Below are positions 1-7,093 of a stretch of DNA of 16,286 nt, piece by piece (position 1 is the stretch's first letter; the number at the start of each line of letters is the position of its first letter). The position numbers and the translations under genes are program-made. The notes below the pieces were generated by a model that had not been told where the DNA came from, made no database searches, and saw nothing but the letters and a program-made list of their open reading frames with translations. Source of the stretch: Flavobacterium psychrophilum (lineage in GTDB: Bacteria > Bacteroidota > Bacteroidia > Flavobacteriales > Flavobacteriaceae); assembly GCA_003243255.1 (NCBI GenBank), contig QFQM01000098.1, positions 1-16,286 of the forward strand, read 5' to 3'.

Positions 1-66
1 AAAACGCCAAAACGGACAGGAACTGAAAGGGCATTTCTCAATGATACGATAGAGATTGATTCGTAG
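1..66 (+). CDS. Possible 3' end of a gene cut by the window edge
   Basis: Frame 1 of the plus strand is open from the first base to a TAG at 64-66. It would encode a polar 21-residue C-terminus ending in ..EIDS. A 10-bp inverted repeat begins at its stop, as expected for a gene end. The piece is too short for a family call and codon use cannot be judged. On the other strand an ATG at 34-32 opens a reading frame (MPFQFLSV..) that leaves the window, so a minus-strand gene start is the alternative. Both are weak. Confidence 0.25.
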   Translation, partial: KTPKRTGTERAFLNDTIEIDS

Positions 67-95
67 ATTTTATTCGTTTATCAACAAATCTACGA
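61..95. terminator. Hairpin between the left-edge sequence and the nucleoside permease
   Basis: TCGTAGATTT (61-70) and AAATCTACGA (86-95) form a perfect 10-bp stem with a 15-base loop. It lies 9 bases past the stop of the minus-strand permease and overlaps the possible plus-strand gene end. Neither side has an immediate T-run; the nearest (110-116) is 14 bases away on the plus side. It may be a weak bidirectional terminator or simply an RNA end-protecting hairpin. Confidence 0.35.
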
Positions 96-104
96 GTAAC
101 CAAA

Positions 105-1316
105 TCAACTTTTTTCCCTAAACATAAAAGGAAAAGTAATCGCTAACAGTAAAGCATATGCCCCAAAGGTAAACCAGATGCTTTGCCAGTCTTTTACACC
201 ATTTACGGTAAAATGATCAACTACCCACCCACTTGCAAGGCCACCGATAAATGCACCCACACCGTTGCACATGATCATAAAGAGTCCCTGCGCACTGGAA
301 CGTATAGAAGGCTCGGCTTCCTTTTCAACAAACAATGAGCCGGATATATTAAAGAAGTCAAAAGCCATTCCGTATACTACCATAGACAGCAATAAAAGCC
401 AAAGCCTTTCGTCAGGATTACCCAAACCAAAAAGGCCGAAGCGCAATACCCAGGCAAGCATACTGAACAGCATAATTCTTTTGATTCCAAAACGGTTCAG
501 GAAAAAAGGTATACTCAGAATAAAAAGGGTTTCGGATATCTGGGAAATCGATAAAAGCAAATTTGGATGCTGTACCGCAAAAGAATCGGGATGTGTAGTT
601 TTAAAATCATCCAGAAAAGGACCTCCAAACGCATTGGTTATCTGAAGTGCTGCACCCAGCAACATCGCGAATATAAAAAACACAGCCATTTTCTTCCTGC
701 GGAAAAGTACAAAAGCATCAAGCCCTAATGCCGAAGCAAAACTTTTTTTCTCAGGATTATGTGCCGGTACTACTGCCGGCATGGTAAAGGCATACAGCCC
801 CAAAAATATGCCCGCTCCGGCACTGATGTACAACTGGTAAGGACTTTGTGTCCATCCGGCAAAATCAACAGCCCACATAGCCGCTACAAACCCTACGGTT
901 CCCCACACCCTTATGGGTGGAAAATCTTTTACGATATTGCAGTTGTTTTTTTCCAATACAGCATACGATACAGCATTATTAAGCGCAATGGTGGGCATAT
1001 AAAAAAACGAATGCAAAAGCATTGCTAAGTAAAATGAAGTAAAATCAGTTTGTGTAGATGCATAAAGCAAAAAAGACGCGGCAATGATATGGCATATACC
1101 TAAAACACGTTCCGCATTAAGCCATCTGTCGGCAATGATTCCCATTATTCCGGGCATAAACAACGAAGCAATACCCATAGTGGTATAAACGCTTCCTATT
1201 TGCAGTCCTGAAAAATCGAGAACTCCTCCCATGTAACTCCCGAGAGAAATTAGCCATGAACCCCAAACGAAGAATTCGAGAAAATTCATCGCGGTTAGCC
1301 TTACTTTTATTGCCAT
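105..1316 (-). CDS. nupG: Nucleoside:H+ symporter, MFS family (NupG/XapB type)
   Basis: A 403-residue inner-membrane carrier expected to import nucleosides with protons. The sequence follows E. coli NupG closely from memory along its whole length: an N-terminal FFVWGSWLISLGSYM segment, the FPPIRVWGT motif after helix 4 (near residues 132-140), the central LGLDAF..FRRKKMAVFFIFAMLLGA stretch, the SISQISETLFIL helix, and the YGMAFDFFNISGS and RSSAQG motifs near the end. About 12 membrane helices are visible and the length is normal for the family. The ATG start gives the typical short cytoplasmic N-terminus. It is transcribed alone: a TAGATTTG box lies 26 bases upstream and a hairpin follows the stop. 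Exact substrate preference cannot be read from sequence. The family call is very secure; the transport specificity is inferred. Confidence 0.9.
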   Translation of the reverse strand: MAIKVRLTAMNFLEFFVWGSWLISLGSYMGGVLDFSGLQIGSVYTTMGIASLFMPGIMGIIADRWLNAERVLGICHIIAASFLLYASTQTDFTSFYLAMLLHSFFYMPTIALNNAVSYAVLEKNNCNIVKDFPPIRVWGTVGFVAAMWAVDFAGWTQSPYQLYISAGAGIFLGLYAFTMPAVVPAHNPEKKSFASALGLDAFVLFRRKKMAVFFIFAMLLGAALQITNAFGGPFLDDFKTTHPDSFAVQHPNLLLSISQISETLFILSIPFFLNRFGIKRIMLFSMLAWVLRFGLFGLGNPDERLWLLLLSMVVYGMAFDFFNISGSLFVEKEAEPSIRSSAQGLFMIMCNGVGAFIGGLASGWVVDHFTVNGVKDWQSIWFTFGAYALLLAITFPFMFREKS

Positions 1317-1341
1317 AGATTAACTTTTTGCATCAAAACCG

Positions 1342-1349
1342 CAAATCTA
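1342..1349 (-). promoter_or_regulatory. Candidate -7 promoter box of the nucleoside permease gene
   Basis: TAGATTTG on the minus strand matches the Bacteroidota -7 consensus TAnnTTTG and ends 25 bases before the ATG. No TTG was found at the usual 17-23 base distance upstream, so only half of the promoter is supported. An AT-rich inverted repeat (TTAATAA 1354-1360 and TTATTAA 1370-1376) lies just upstream. Confidence 0.4.
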
Positions 1350-1422
1350 TTAATTAATAACTGCTTTGATTATTAAGAAATAGTAAAGTTAATTATGTTT
1401 TAATATGAAGCAAGCCAATGAA

Positions 1423-1605
1423 TTAAAATAGCATAAAGAAAAGAAGGGCTATAAAAAGTATAAGAAGCATACATCCCCGAACATAAGCAACGCCTTTAAA
1501 ATGATTGTCGCCACCATTTGCACGGTCTTTGGCGCTTTTTAGAACAAAATAAACCAACTGCATAAGAACAACAGCTACAATCAGCAGCGCAACTTTATTC
1601 AGCAT
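1423..1605 (-). CDS. Small two-helix membrane protein of unknown function, coupled to cmk
   Basis: A 60-residue protein that I do not recognise. Residues about 5-22 form one hydrophobic helix (VALLIVAVVLMQLVYFVL), residues 23-44 a polar loop with several Lys, Arg, Asp and Asn, and residues 45-60 a second helix that runs to the C-terminus. There is no signal-peptidase site or lipobox, so it should sit in the inner membrane as a hairpin. Its ATG begins three bases after the cmk stop (TAA ACT ATG), which argues for translation from the same mRNA as porQ and cmk. The hydrophobic pattern and tight spacing make a real gene likely. No terminator with a T-run is obvious after its stop. Function is unknown. 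Confidence 0.65.
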   Translation of the reverse strand: MLNKVALLIVAVVLMQLVYFVLKSAKDRANGGDNHFKGVAYVRGCMLLILFIALLFFMLF

Positions 1606-1608
1606 AGT

Positions 1609-2301
1609 TTAGCCGTCAATCAGCGCTTTAGCAAGTACCAAAACTTTATCAAGCTGTTCCTGTTTGGTAATATCAGAATTATCCATCTCAATAGCATCTT
1701 CTGCTTTCACAAGCGGAGAATCTTTACGGTGGGTATCAACATGATCACGCTCAACAACATTCTTATACACATCGTCATAAGTAACCACCTGCCCAAGACC
1801 TGTAAGTTCTTTAAAACGACGTTGTGCACGCACCTCTGGTGCAGAATTCATGAATATCTTAAGTTCTGCATCCGGGAATACAACCGTACCGATATCCCTG
1901 CCATCCATAACAACACCTTTATGGTCGCCCATATGTTTTTGCTGTTCTACCAGCTTAACACGCACTTCATGCACTTCAGCTACGTAACTTACCAGTTTAG
2001 ACACTTCAAGAGTTCGAATCTCTTTTTCAACGTTCTCTCCATTCAGGAACATTTCCGCAAGTTCCAATTCAGGATTGTATACGAAACGAAGCGTAATAGA
2101 ATCAAGGCTTTCTATTAATCCCTCCCTGTCAAAAGCACCTTCGGTAATAAAGCCATTACGCATAGCGAATAATGTTACTGCACGGTACATAGCACCTGTA
2201 TCCACATATACATAACCTAATTGCCTGGCAAGCTGTTTTGCCAGTGTACTTTTTCCTGTTGAAGAAAATCCGTCGATTGCTATGGTAATTTTTTTATCCA
2301 A
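1609..2301 (-). CDS. cmk: Cytidylate kinase (CMP/dCMP kinase), apparent TTG start
   Basis: A cytoplasmic kinase that phosphorylates CMP and dCMP with ATP in pyrimidine nucleotide metabolism. At 230 residues it has the normal length. Visible are the P-loop GFSSTGKST (11-19), the DTGAMYR segment (34-40), the conserved DGRDIGTVVFPDA block (133-145) that contacts substrate, the ERD...R lid region (184-192) and the C-terminal helix. The first codon that keeps the P-loop intact is TTG at 2301-2299; no in-frame ATG or GTG lies between the porQ TAA (2305-2307) and the P-loop. TTG is separated from that stop by a single GAT codon and shares the porQ frame, so translation probably depends on ribosomes finishing porQ. 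The 60-residue membrane protein gene follows three bases after the stop. The family call is very secure and the start codon moderately so. Confidence 0.95.
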   Translation of the reverse strand: MDKKITIAIDGFSSTGKSTLAKQLARQLGYVYVDTGAMYRAVTLFAMRNGFITEGAFDREGLIESLDSITLRFVYNPELELAEMFLNGENVEKEIRTLEVSKLVSYVAEVHEVRVKLVEQQKHMGDHKGVVMDGRDIGTVVFPDAELKIFMNSAPEVRAQRRFKELTGLGQVVTYDDVYKNVVERDHVDTHRKDSPLVKAEDAIEMDNSDITKQEQLDKVLVLAKALIDG

Positions 2302-2304
2302 ATC

Positions 2305-3324
2305 TTATTGTAAGTTTATCATTAGGCCAAAAAGGCTAGTATTGGCCGCAAGTGTGTATCGTGAGTAGGAATAATCAAAACGCAATTTACCAAATCTAAT
2401 GCCCACTCCTGCCGAAATTCCGGAAAAACTTCGCCTGTCTTCCAGACGCAGCTCTTCTCCCCTCCTGAAGTTGTATCCTACACGAAGATTAAAACTCTTA
2501 CCGGGAAGGAATTCGGCACCCACGATAACATGTCGCAATGCATTATTAAAGAAGGAAACTTTTTCTTCTGTACTTCCCCCGTCTATACCCTGTTCGGCAC
2601 GGTTGGGGTTAGAAAAAGCAATATTCCATTGCTGAAGGTTCTCAAGTGTAATATGCCACCTAAGCGGAACGTTTTCCATCTCCTGAGAAATTCCCGCAAT
2701 AATCTCTAAAGGCAGCTGCTCTCGGGTACCTGCATATGTAGACAATTGCATCCCTGCATTACGGATAACAAGGCCATAATTGATATCATTATCTTCATCG
2801 ATGTATATCGCGCCAATATCTACAGCAGCACCAAATGAGTGATAACTTTCAAGCGTTGATGATATCAGCTTGGCATTAGCTCCAATGTAAAGATCGGTAT
2901 AAGGCACATTATAAGCATAGCCTAAAGACAATGCTATTTCGCTACCGGTAAAATCTCCGGTTATAAGTCCGGCTTCGTCGCGCCCTTCAAAAGTACCATA
3001 ATCAACGTAGTTAACACCCACATGAAAAGTCTGCACGTGCCTGTCCCATGTATAGGCATAGGCTGCAGTTCCGTAGGCCACTTCACCATAATAATTACCG
3101 TAATTGGCAGAAAGATGGTTATCCATCTCAGGGTTTATGGTAGCAGGGTTAAAAATACCCTGGTTAACGTCATAATCATGAAGTGTGATTACTTTTCCGC
3201 CAAGGGCAGCCTGGCGCGGAGAGGTAACAAGATTTAAAAACTGATAGGTATATTTACCTCCTATCTGACTAAAAGACAAAGTGGTGTACAGCAGGATGAG
3301 TAAAAGATACCGGTTTTTAAACAT
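2305..3324 (-). CDS. porQ: Type IX secretion system outer-membrane protein PorQ
   Basis: A 339-residue protein with a signal peptide (about residues 1-19, cleaved near SFS-Q) followed by a FadL-like outer-membrane beta-barrel. The mature start GGKYTYQFLNL is followed by SPRQAALGGK, an NPA motif (INPEM region), and alternating Tyr/Gly-rich strands to the end (FGLMINLQ), the usual look of PorQ. In Porphyromonas, PorQ belongs to the cell-surface attachment complex with PorU, PorV and PorZ, which cleaves T9SS cargo signals and anchors cargo to lipopolysaccharide; the role here is transferred from that family. A porQ-cmk-lon neighbourhood is, as I recall, common in Flavobacteriaceae and supports the call. 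The gene is first in a three-gene operon with cmk and a small membrane protein. I found no convincing promoter box in the 58 bases between it and the upstream terminator. Confidence 0.88.
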   Translation of the reverse strand: MFKNRYLLLILLYTTLSFSQIGGKYTYQFLNLVTSPRQAALGGKVITLHDYDVNQGIFNPATINPEMDNHLSANYGNYYGEVAYGTAAYAYTWDRHVQTFHVGVNYVDYGTFEGRDEAGLITGDFTGSEIALSLGYAYNVPYTDLYIGANAKLISSTLESYHSFGAAVDIGAIYIDEDNDINYGLVIRNAGMQLSTYAGTREQLPLEIIAGISQEMENVPLRWHITLENLQQWNIAFSNPNRAEQGIDGGSTEEKVSFFNNALRHVIVGAEFLPGKSFNLRVGYNFRRGEELRLEDRRSFSGISAGVGIRFGKLRFDYSYSRYTLAANTSLFGLMINLQ

Positions 3325-3382
3325 TGTGGTTTTATAGGATTTTGCATACTATAACGCAGATGCGAAGATATTATTTTTAAAT

Positions 3383-3416
3383 AAAAAAACGGCTAAGAAA
3401 TTTTAGCCGTTTTTTT
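3383..3416. terminator. Intrinsic terminator of lon, separating it from porQ
   Basis: ACGGCTAA (3389-3396) pairs with TTAGCCGT (3403-3410) around a 6-base loop. The stem is extended by an A-run on the left and a T-run on the right, so it works in either direction. It starts 17 bases after the lon stop on the minus strand, where the T-run follows as required. Confidence 0.9.
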
Positions 3417-3432
3417 ATTGATTTAACCTCGT

Positions 3433-5883
3433 TTAAAGCGTTTTAGCATTTTTCGCTTTTTGGTCGGTTATTGCATGTTTAATAACATCTTCCATTTTGG
3501 TTACGTAGTGGAAAGTAATACCCTGAAGGTAATCCTGATTGATCTCCTCTACATCCCTCCTGTTATCCTCACACATAATGATTTCCTTAATGTTTGCCCT
3601 CTTTGCAGCCAGTATCTTTTCTTTGATACCACCTACAGGCAACACCCTTCCACGAAGCGTAATCTCTCCCGTCATAGCCAGGCTTTTCTTAACGCGTTTT
3701 TGCGTGAATGAAGACACTAACGATGTCAGCATAGCCACACCGGCACTCGGTCCGTCTTTAGGCGTTGCTCCTTCGGGCACGTGAATATGGACATTATAAT
3801 TATTTATGACCTCAGGATTAATACCCAGTAGCTCAGCATTAGATTTAATGTATTCAAGTGCTATAGTAGCCGATTCTTTCATCACCGTACCCAGGTTACC
3901 TGTCATGGTCATATGTCCTTTACCTTTAGAAAGTATCGACTCAATAAAAAGAATATCACCACCAACGCTTGTCCATGCAAGGCCTGTTACCACACCGGCA
4001 ACTTCGTTGTTCTCATACTTATCGCGTTCCATTTTTGGAGCACCAAGAATTTCAAGAACATCCTCTTCGGTAACTTTAGGGCTAAACTCCTCTTCCATTG
4101 CAATACATTTTGCATAATGACGTATCACTTTGGCGATTTGTTTCTCTAATCCCCTTACACCCGACTCACGTGTATATCCGGTAACAATTTTTTCAATCTG
4201 TTTTTTACCGATGGTAAGATCTTTTGACTCAAGACCGTGTTCTTTTATCTGTTTCGGAACAAGGTGTTTTTTAGCAATCTCTACTTTCTCCTCTATGGTA
4301 TAACCCGTCATGTTGATAATCTCCATCCTGTCACGAAGTGCAGGCTGAATAGTAGAAAGGTTATTTGAAGTAGCGATGAACATTACCTTACTCAGGTCAA
4401 AACCAAGTTCCAGGAAGTTATCGTAGAACTCTTTATTCTGCTCCGGGTCAAGAACTTCAAGCAATGCCGATGAAGGATCACCCTGATTGCTTACGCTCAG
4501 CTTATCAATCTCATCCAGTACAAATACAGGATTCGAAGTACCCGCCTTCTTAAGGCTCTGAATAATCCTACCCGGCATAGCACCGATATATGTTTTTCTG
4601 TGTCCCCTGATTTCAGCTTCATCACGAAGTCCGCCAAGTGAGATACGGATATATTCCCTTCCCAATGCTTCTGCAACCGATTTACCGATTGAAGTCTTAC
4701 CAACCCCCGGAGGCCCGTATAAGCAAAGTATAGGCGATTTCATATCCTTACGCAGCTTAAGTACTGCCAGGTGTTCTATAATACGCTTTTTAACATCATC
4801 AAGGCCGTAGTGGTCCTTGTGAAGTATCTTCTCTGCATGCTTCAGGTCAAAGTTGTCCTTAGAAAACTCGTTCCATGGAAGATCGAGCATCAGTTCAAGG
4901 TAGTTGCGTTGTGTACCATAATCAGCCGCCTGCGGATTCATACGCTGTAATTTGGCAACTTCCTTATCAAAATGCGACTTAACCTTATCGTTCCATTTTT
5001 TTGCTTTCCCTTTCTGGCGCATCTCTTCAATCTCCTGATCGTGAGAAACACCACCAAGCTCCTCCTGAATGGTCTTCATCTGCTGGTGCAGGAAGTATTC
5101 ACGCTGCTGCTGGTCAAGATCAAAACGCACTTTGCTCTGAATATCATTCTTAAGCTCCAGTTTCTGAAGTTCAAGATTCATATAGCGAAGTGTCTCAAGC
5201 GCCCTTGCTTTAAGGTCATTTTCAGCCAGCAGAGCCTGTTTCTCCTCAACAGTAAGGTTCATATTGCTTGATACAAAATTTACCAGAAAAGAGTTGCTTT
5301 CAATATTCTTGATAGCAAATGTTGCTTCCGTCGGAATATTTGGACTCTCTTTGATAATTTGGATAGCAAGTTCCTTAATAGACTCTATTATGGTAGTAAA
5401 CTCAGCTTCACCTGCTACAGGCCTTACTTCGTTTACTTCCTTAATCGTAGCCTGAAGGTATGGTGTATCGGTAATAACCTGATCGATCTCAAATCGCTTT
5501 TTACCCTGAAGGATTACCGTGGTATTACCATCCGGCATTTTCAATACGCGAAGTATCCTTGCAACAGTACCTACCGTATTGATATCCTCAATACCCGGTT
5601 CTTCAACACTTTCATCTTTTTGGGCTACAACCCCTATAATTTTTCCGCCTGCATTGGCATCATTAAGGAGTTTGATTGATTTATCACGTCCCGCTGTAAT
5701 AGGAATAACAACTCCCGGAAACAACACCATATTGCGCAATGGCAGTATTGGCAGGGTTTCAGGCAATTGTTCGTTATTCATTTCTTCTTCATCCTCAGGC
5801 GTCATCAACGGAATTAATTCCGCATCTGTATCTAATTCCTGAAGTGACAAACTGTCAATATTTAATATTTTTTGATTAGCCAT
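3433..5883 (-). CDS. lon: ATP-dependent serine protease Lon (class A)
   Basis: An 816-residue cytoplasmic protease that unfolds and degrades damaged and regulatory proteins. The N-terminal substrate-binding domain starts at about residue 44 (LPILPLRNMVLFPGVV); an acidic, likely flexible leader of some 40 residues precedes it. A coiled-coil helical region spans about 215-320. The AAA+ module shows Walker A GPPGVGKT (390-397), Walker B VFVLDEIDK (453-461) and an arginine-bearing ALRDRME (515-521). The protease domain carries the Ser-Lys dyad: Ser713 in DGPSAG and Lys754 in GGIKEK. Nothing is missing or truncated. It is transcribed alone from a candidate promoter about 100 bases upstream that overlaps a palindrome and ends at its own terminator. 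The start ATG at 5883 gives a length usual for Bacteroidota Lon. Confidence 0.98.
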   Translation of the reverse strand: MANQKILNIDSLSLQELDTDAELIPLMTPEDEEEMNNEQLPETLPILPLRNMVLFPGVVIPITAGRDKSIKLLNDANAGGKIIGVVAQKDESVEEPGIEDINTVGTVARILRVLKMPDGNTTVILQGKKRFEIDQVITDTPYLQATIKEVNEVRPVAGEAEFTTIIESIKELAIQIIKESPNIPTEATFAIKNIESNSFLVNFVSSNMNLTVEEKQALLAENDLKARALETLRYMNLELQKLELKNDIQSKVRFDLDQQQREYFLHQQMKTIQEELGGVSHDQEIEEMRQKGKAKKWNDKVKSHFDKEVAKLQRMNPQAADYGTQRNYLELMLDLPWNEFSKDNFDLKHAEKILHKDHYGLDDVKKRIIEHLAVLKLRKDMKSPILCLYGPPGVGKTSIGKSVAEALGREYIRISLGGLRDEAEIRGHRKTYIGAMPGRIIQSLKKAGTSNPVFVLDEIDKLSVSNQGDPSSALLEVLDPEQNKEFYDNFLELGFDLSKVMFIATSNNLSTIQPALRDRMEIINMTGYTIEEKVEIAKKHLVPKQIKEHGLESKDLTIGKKQIEKIVTGYTRESGVRGLEKQIAKVIRHYAKCIAMEEEFSPKVTEEDVLEILGAPKMERDKYENNEVAGVVTGLAWTSVGGDILFIESILSKGKGHMTMTGNLGTVMKESATIALEYIKSNAELLGINPEVINNYNVHIHVPEGATPKDGPSAGVAMLTSLVSSFTQKRVKKSLAMTGEITLRGRVLPVGGIKEKILAAKRANIKEIIMCEDNRRDVEEINQDYLQGITFHYVTKMEDVIKHAITDQKAKNAKTL

Positions 5884-5922
5884 ACTATTGTAAAGGTCAT
5901 TTTGTCATTAAACATAGATACG

Positions 5923-6003
5923 CAAAGTATACCGGTATGAAAGAAAAACCGGCATATAATCTCTGTATCAATAAAATGAGGTATAACAAAGGTATACCTG
6001 TAT
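5923..6003. repeat. Two copies of a palindrome-bearing motif in the lon control region
   Basis: CAAAGTATACCGGTAT (5923-5938) and CAAAGGTATACCTGTAT (5987-6003) are imperfect direct copies 64 bases apart. Each contains a perfect 10-bp palindrome: ATACCGGTAT (5929-5938) and AGGTATACCT (5990-5999). The upstream copy overlaps the lon -7 box and the other lies in the leader about 45 bases before the ATG. The layout resembles a pair of operators; the regulator is unknown. Confidence 0.5.
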
Positions 6004-6016
6004 ACTCTTATGACAA
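5987..6016 (-). promoter_or_regulatory. Candidate lon promoter (TTG-N19-TACCTTTG)
   Basis: On the minus strand a TTG at 6016-6014 is followed after 19 bases by TACCTTTG (5994-5987), a full match to the Bacteroidota -33/-7 pattern. Transcription would begin near 5980 and give a leader of roughly 97 bases. The -7 box overlaps the palindrome AGGTATACCT (5990-5999), so a bound regulator could block it. Confidence 0.6.
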
Positions 6017-6030
6017 TCTTTATGCCATAA

Positions 6031-6055
6031 AAAAATCCGCTTATAGCGGATTTTT
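6031..6055. terminator. Intrinsic terminator of the first lipoprotein gene
   Basis: AAAAATCCGC (6031-6040) pairs with GCGGATTTTT (6046-6055) around a 5-base loop, with T-runs on both strands. It lies 20 bases after the minus-strand stop at 6076 and also shields the lon promoter region from read-through. Confidence 0.9.
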
Positions 6056-6075
6056 ATTTTTACGATCCTACTCTA

Positions 6076-6987
6076 TTAGTAGAATATATCAAACTGACCG
6101 CTATTAACCGTATGGATAGTTTCTCCGGCAGCATTCCTTACAACAAAGCTGAATGTTCCGGTTATACGCTCACCATCGTTATAGGTAATGGTAAGATTAC
6201 CACCAGTAATATTAGTATAGTTAGTCCCATCAACGCTAAAAGTAGCTATAGGGGTACCCTGTCCTATATTTCCTGTAAACTGAGACGTACCCGGTACAGC
6301 ATTGTAATCTATCTGAAGCGTGATACCTTTATCTCCCAAAGCAGTAATAACAACATACTCAGTTCCGTTTATCTCAGCATAAGTTCCAATAACATCATCA
6401 GCATAATCCGTTGTTACATTGTCAACTGTAGCTTTAAAAACGTTATCCGTAGAAGTACCCGGACCGGCACCACCAGTATATGGCAGGTTAGTAAACACTC
6501 CATTAGTAAACATTATAGATTGTCCTCCTTCGGTACCGTCAGAACCTCTGAAGCTAAATTTACCTGATATTGTTTTATTGGTTGTATCTATTGACGTAAT
6601 TTCAAAATAACCTTCGTTGGTAAAGTTAATTAAACTGTCAGCATTACCATCAGCGTTATAACCTATTAAAATACTGTCATCCATAGGATAAGTACCCACC
6701 TGAGGCGCAGCAGCTACGCCAATACCGATAGACTCGCCATTAGTACCAAAGGCAGCAGCAATCTGTATAAGGTCGTCACCCAAAACTACCTGTGTAGTTA
6801 TTGCAGTATGTGTAGACCCGTTATAATCAACCTTGAATATGCCCGGATTGTTTGGGTTATTAGGGTTGTTAGGATTTTCACCATTATTGTTATTTAAAAC
6901 CGGATCTACAGGCTCTGTATCACAAGAAACAAAGCTAAAAGCCGTAAACAAAACCATTGCTAAAGAAAGCAGGGTAAATTTTTTCAT
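6076..6987 (-). CDS. Two-domain lipoprotein (DUF6252-like), copy 1
   Basis: A 303-residue lipoprotein of unknown function. The lipobox FVSC puts the lipidated residue at Cys22, followed by Asp-Thr-Glu; acidic residues here can act as a surface-export signal in Bacteroidota. An Asn/Pro-rich linker (about 32-48, NNP repeats) leads to two related beta-rich units, about 50-170 and 184-303. Each opens with an FKV/FKATVD strand and closes with a GxFSF...NG/SGxF pattern (residues 142-165 and 277-299). I recall this pattern from Bacteroidota DUF6252-type proteins but cannot confirm the assignment. It shares its first 30 residues almost exactly with the next gene. It has its own -7 box and terminator, so it is a separate transcript. 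No catalytic motif is visible; a surface binding or structural role is a guess. Confidence 0.8.
   Translation of the reverse strand: MKKFTLLSLAMVLFTAFSFVSCDTEPVDPVLNNNNGENPNNPNNPNNPGIFKVDYNGSTHTAITTQVVLGDDLIQIAAAFGTNGESIGIGVAAAPQVGTYPMDDSILIGYNADGNADSLINFTNEGYFEITSIDTTNKTISGKFSFRGSDGTEGGQSIMFTNGVFTNLPYTGGAGPGTSTDNVFKATVDNVTTDYADDVIGTYAEINGTEYVVITALGDKGITLQIDYNAVPGTSQFTGNIGQGTPIATFSVDGTNYTNITGGNLTITYNDGERITGTFSFVVRNAAGETIHTVNSGQFDIFY
6844..6894 (-). repeat. Asn/Pro linker tract in lipoprotein copy 1
   Basis: A low-complexity tract encoding four Asn, GENP and then NNP three times. It joins the lipid anchor to the first domain. The same tract, two Asn codons longer, occurs in the neighbouring gene (7859-7915). 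Confidence 0.8.
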
Positions 6988-7009
6988 CTTCGTAGTTTTA
7001 ATTTGCTGT

Positions 7010-7017
7010 CAAATATA
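7010..7017 (-). promoter_or_regulatory. Candidate -7 promoter box of lipoprotein copy 1
   Basis: TATATTTG on the minus strand is a full match to TAnnTTTG, 22 bases before the ATG. A TTG occurs 13 bases upstream, closer than usual, so the -33 element is uncertain. Confidence 0.45.
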
Positions 7018-7052
7018 AAAACTTAAATCTCAATCTGTAATAATAAATTAAA

Positions 7053-7075
7053 AAAATCCGCCGGAAGCGGATTTT
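7053..7075. terminator. Intrinsic terminator of lipoprotein copy 2
   Basis: AAAATCCGC (7053-7061) pairs with GCGGATTTT (7067-7075) around CGGAA. It follows the minus-strand stop at 7094, and an A-run on the plus strand supplies the T-tail. The stem is identical to that of the terminator at 6031-6055, while the loop differs. Confidence 0.88.
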
Positions 7076-7093
7076 AATATGTTTAATATCTTG

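Noticed and set aside
265..645. 126-codon plus-strand ORF inside the nucleoside permease gene
   Set aside because: Antisense shadow of a clear MFS gene; the translation has no domain and the permease is intact on the other strand.
3433..5883. Antisense ORFs within lon
   Set aside because: Several open frames on the plus strand are explained by the codon pattern of the intact lon gene; none has a recognisable start context or domain.
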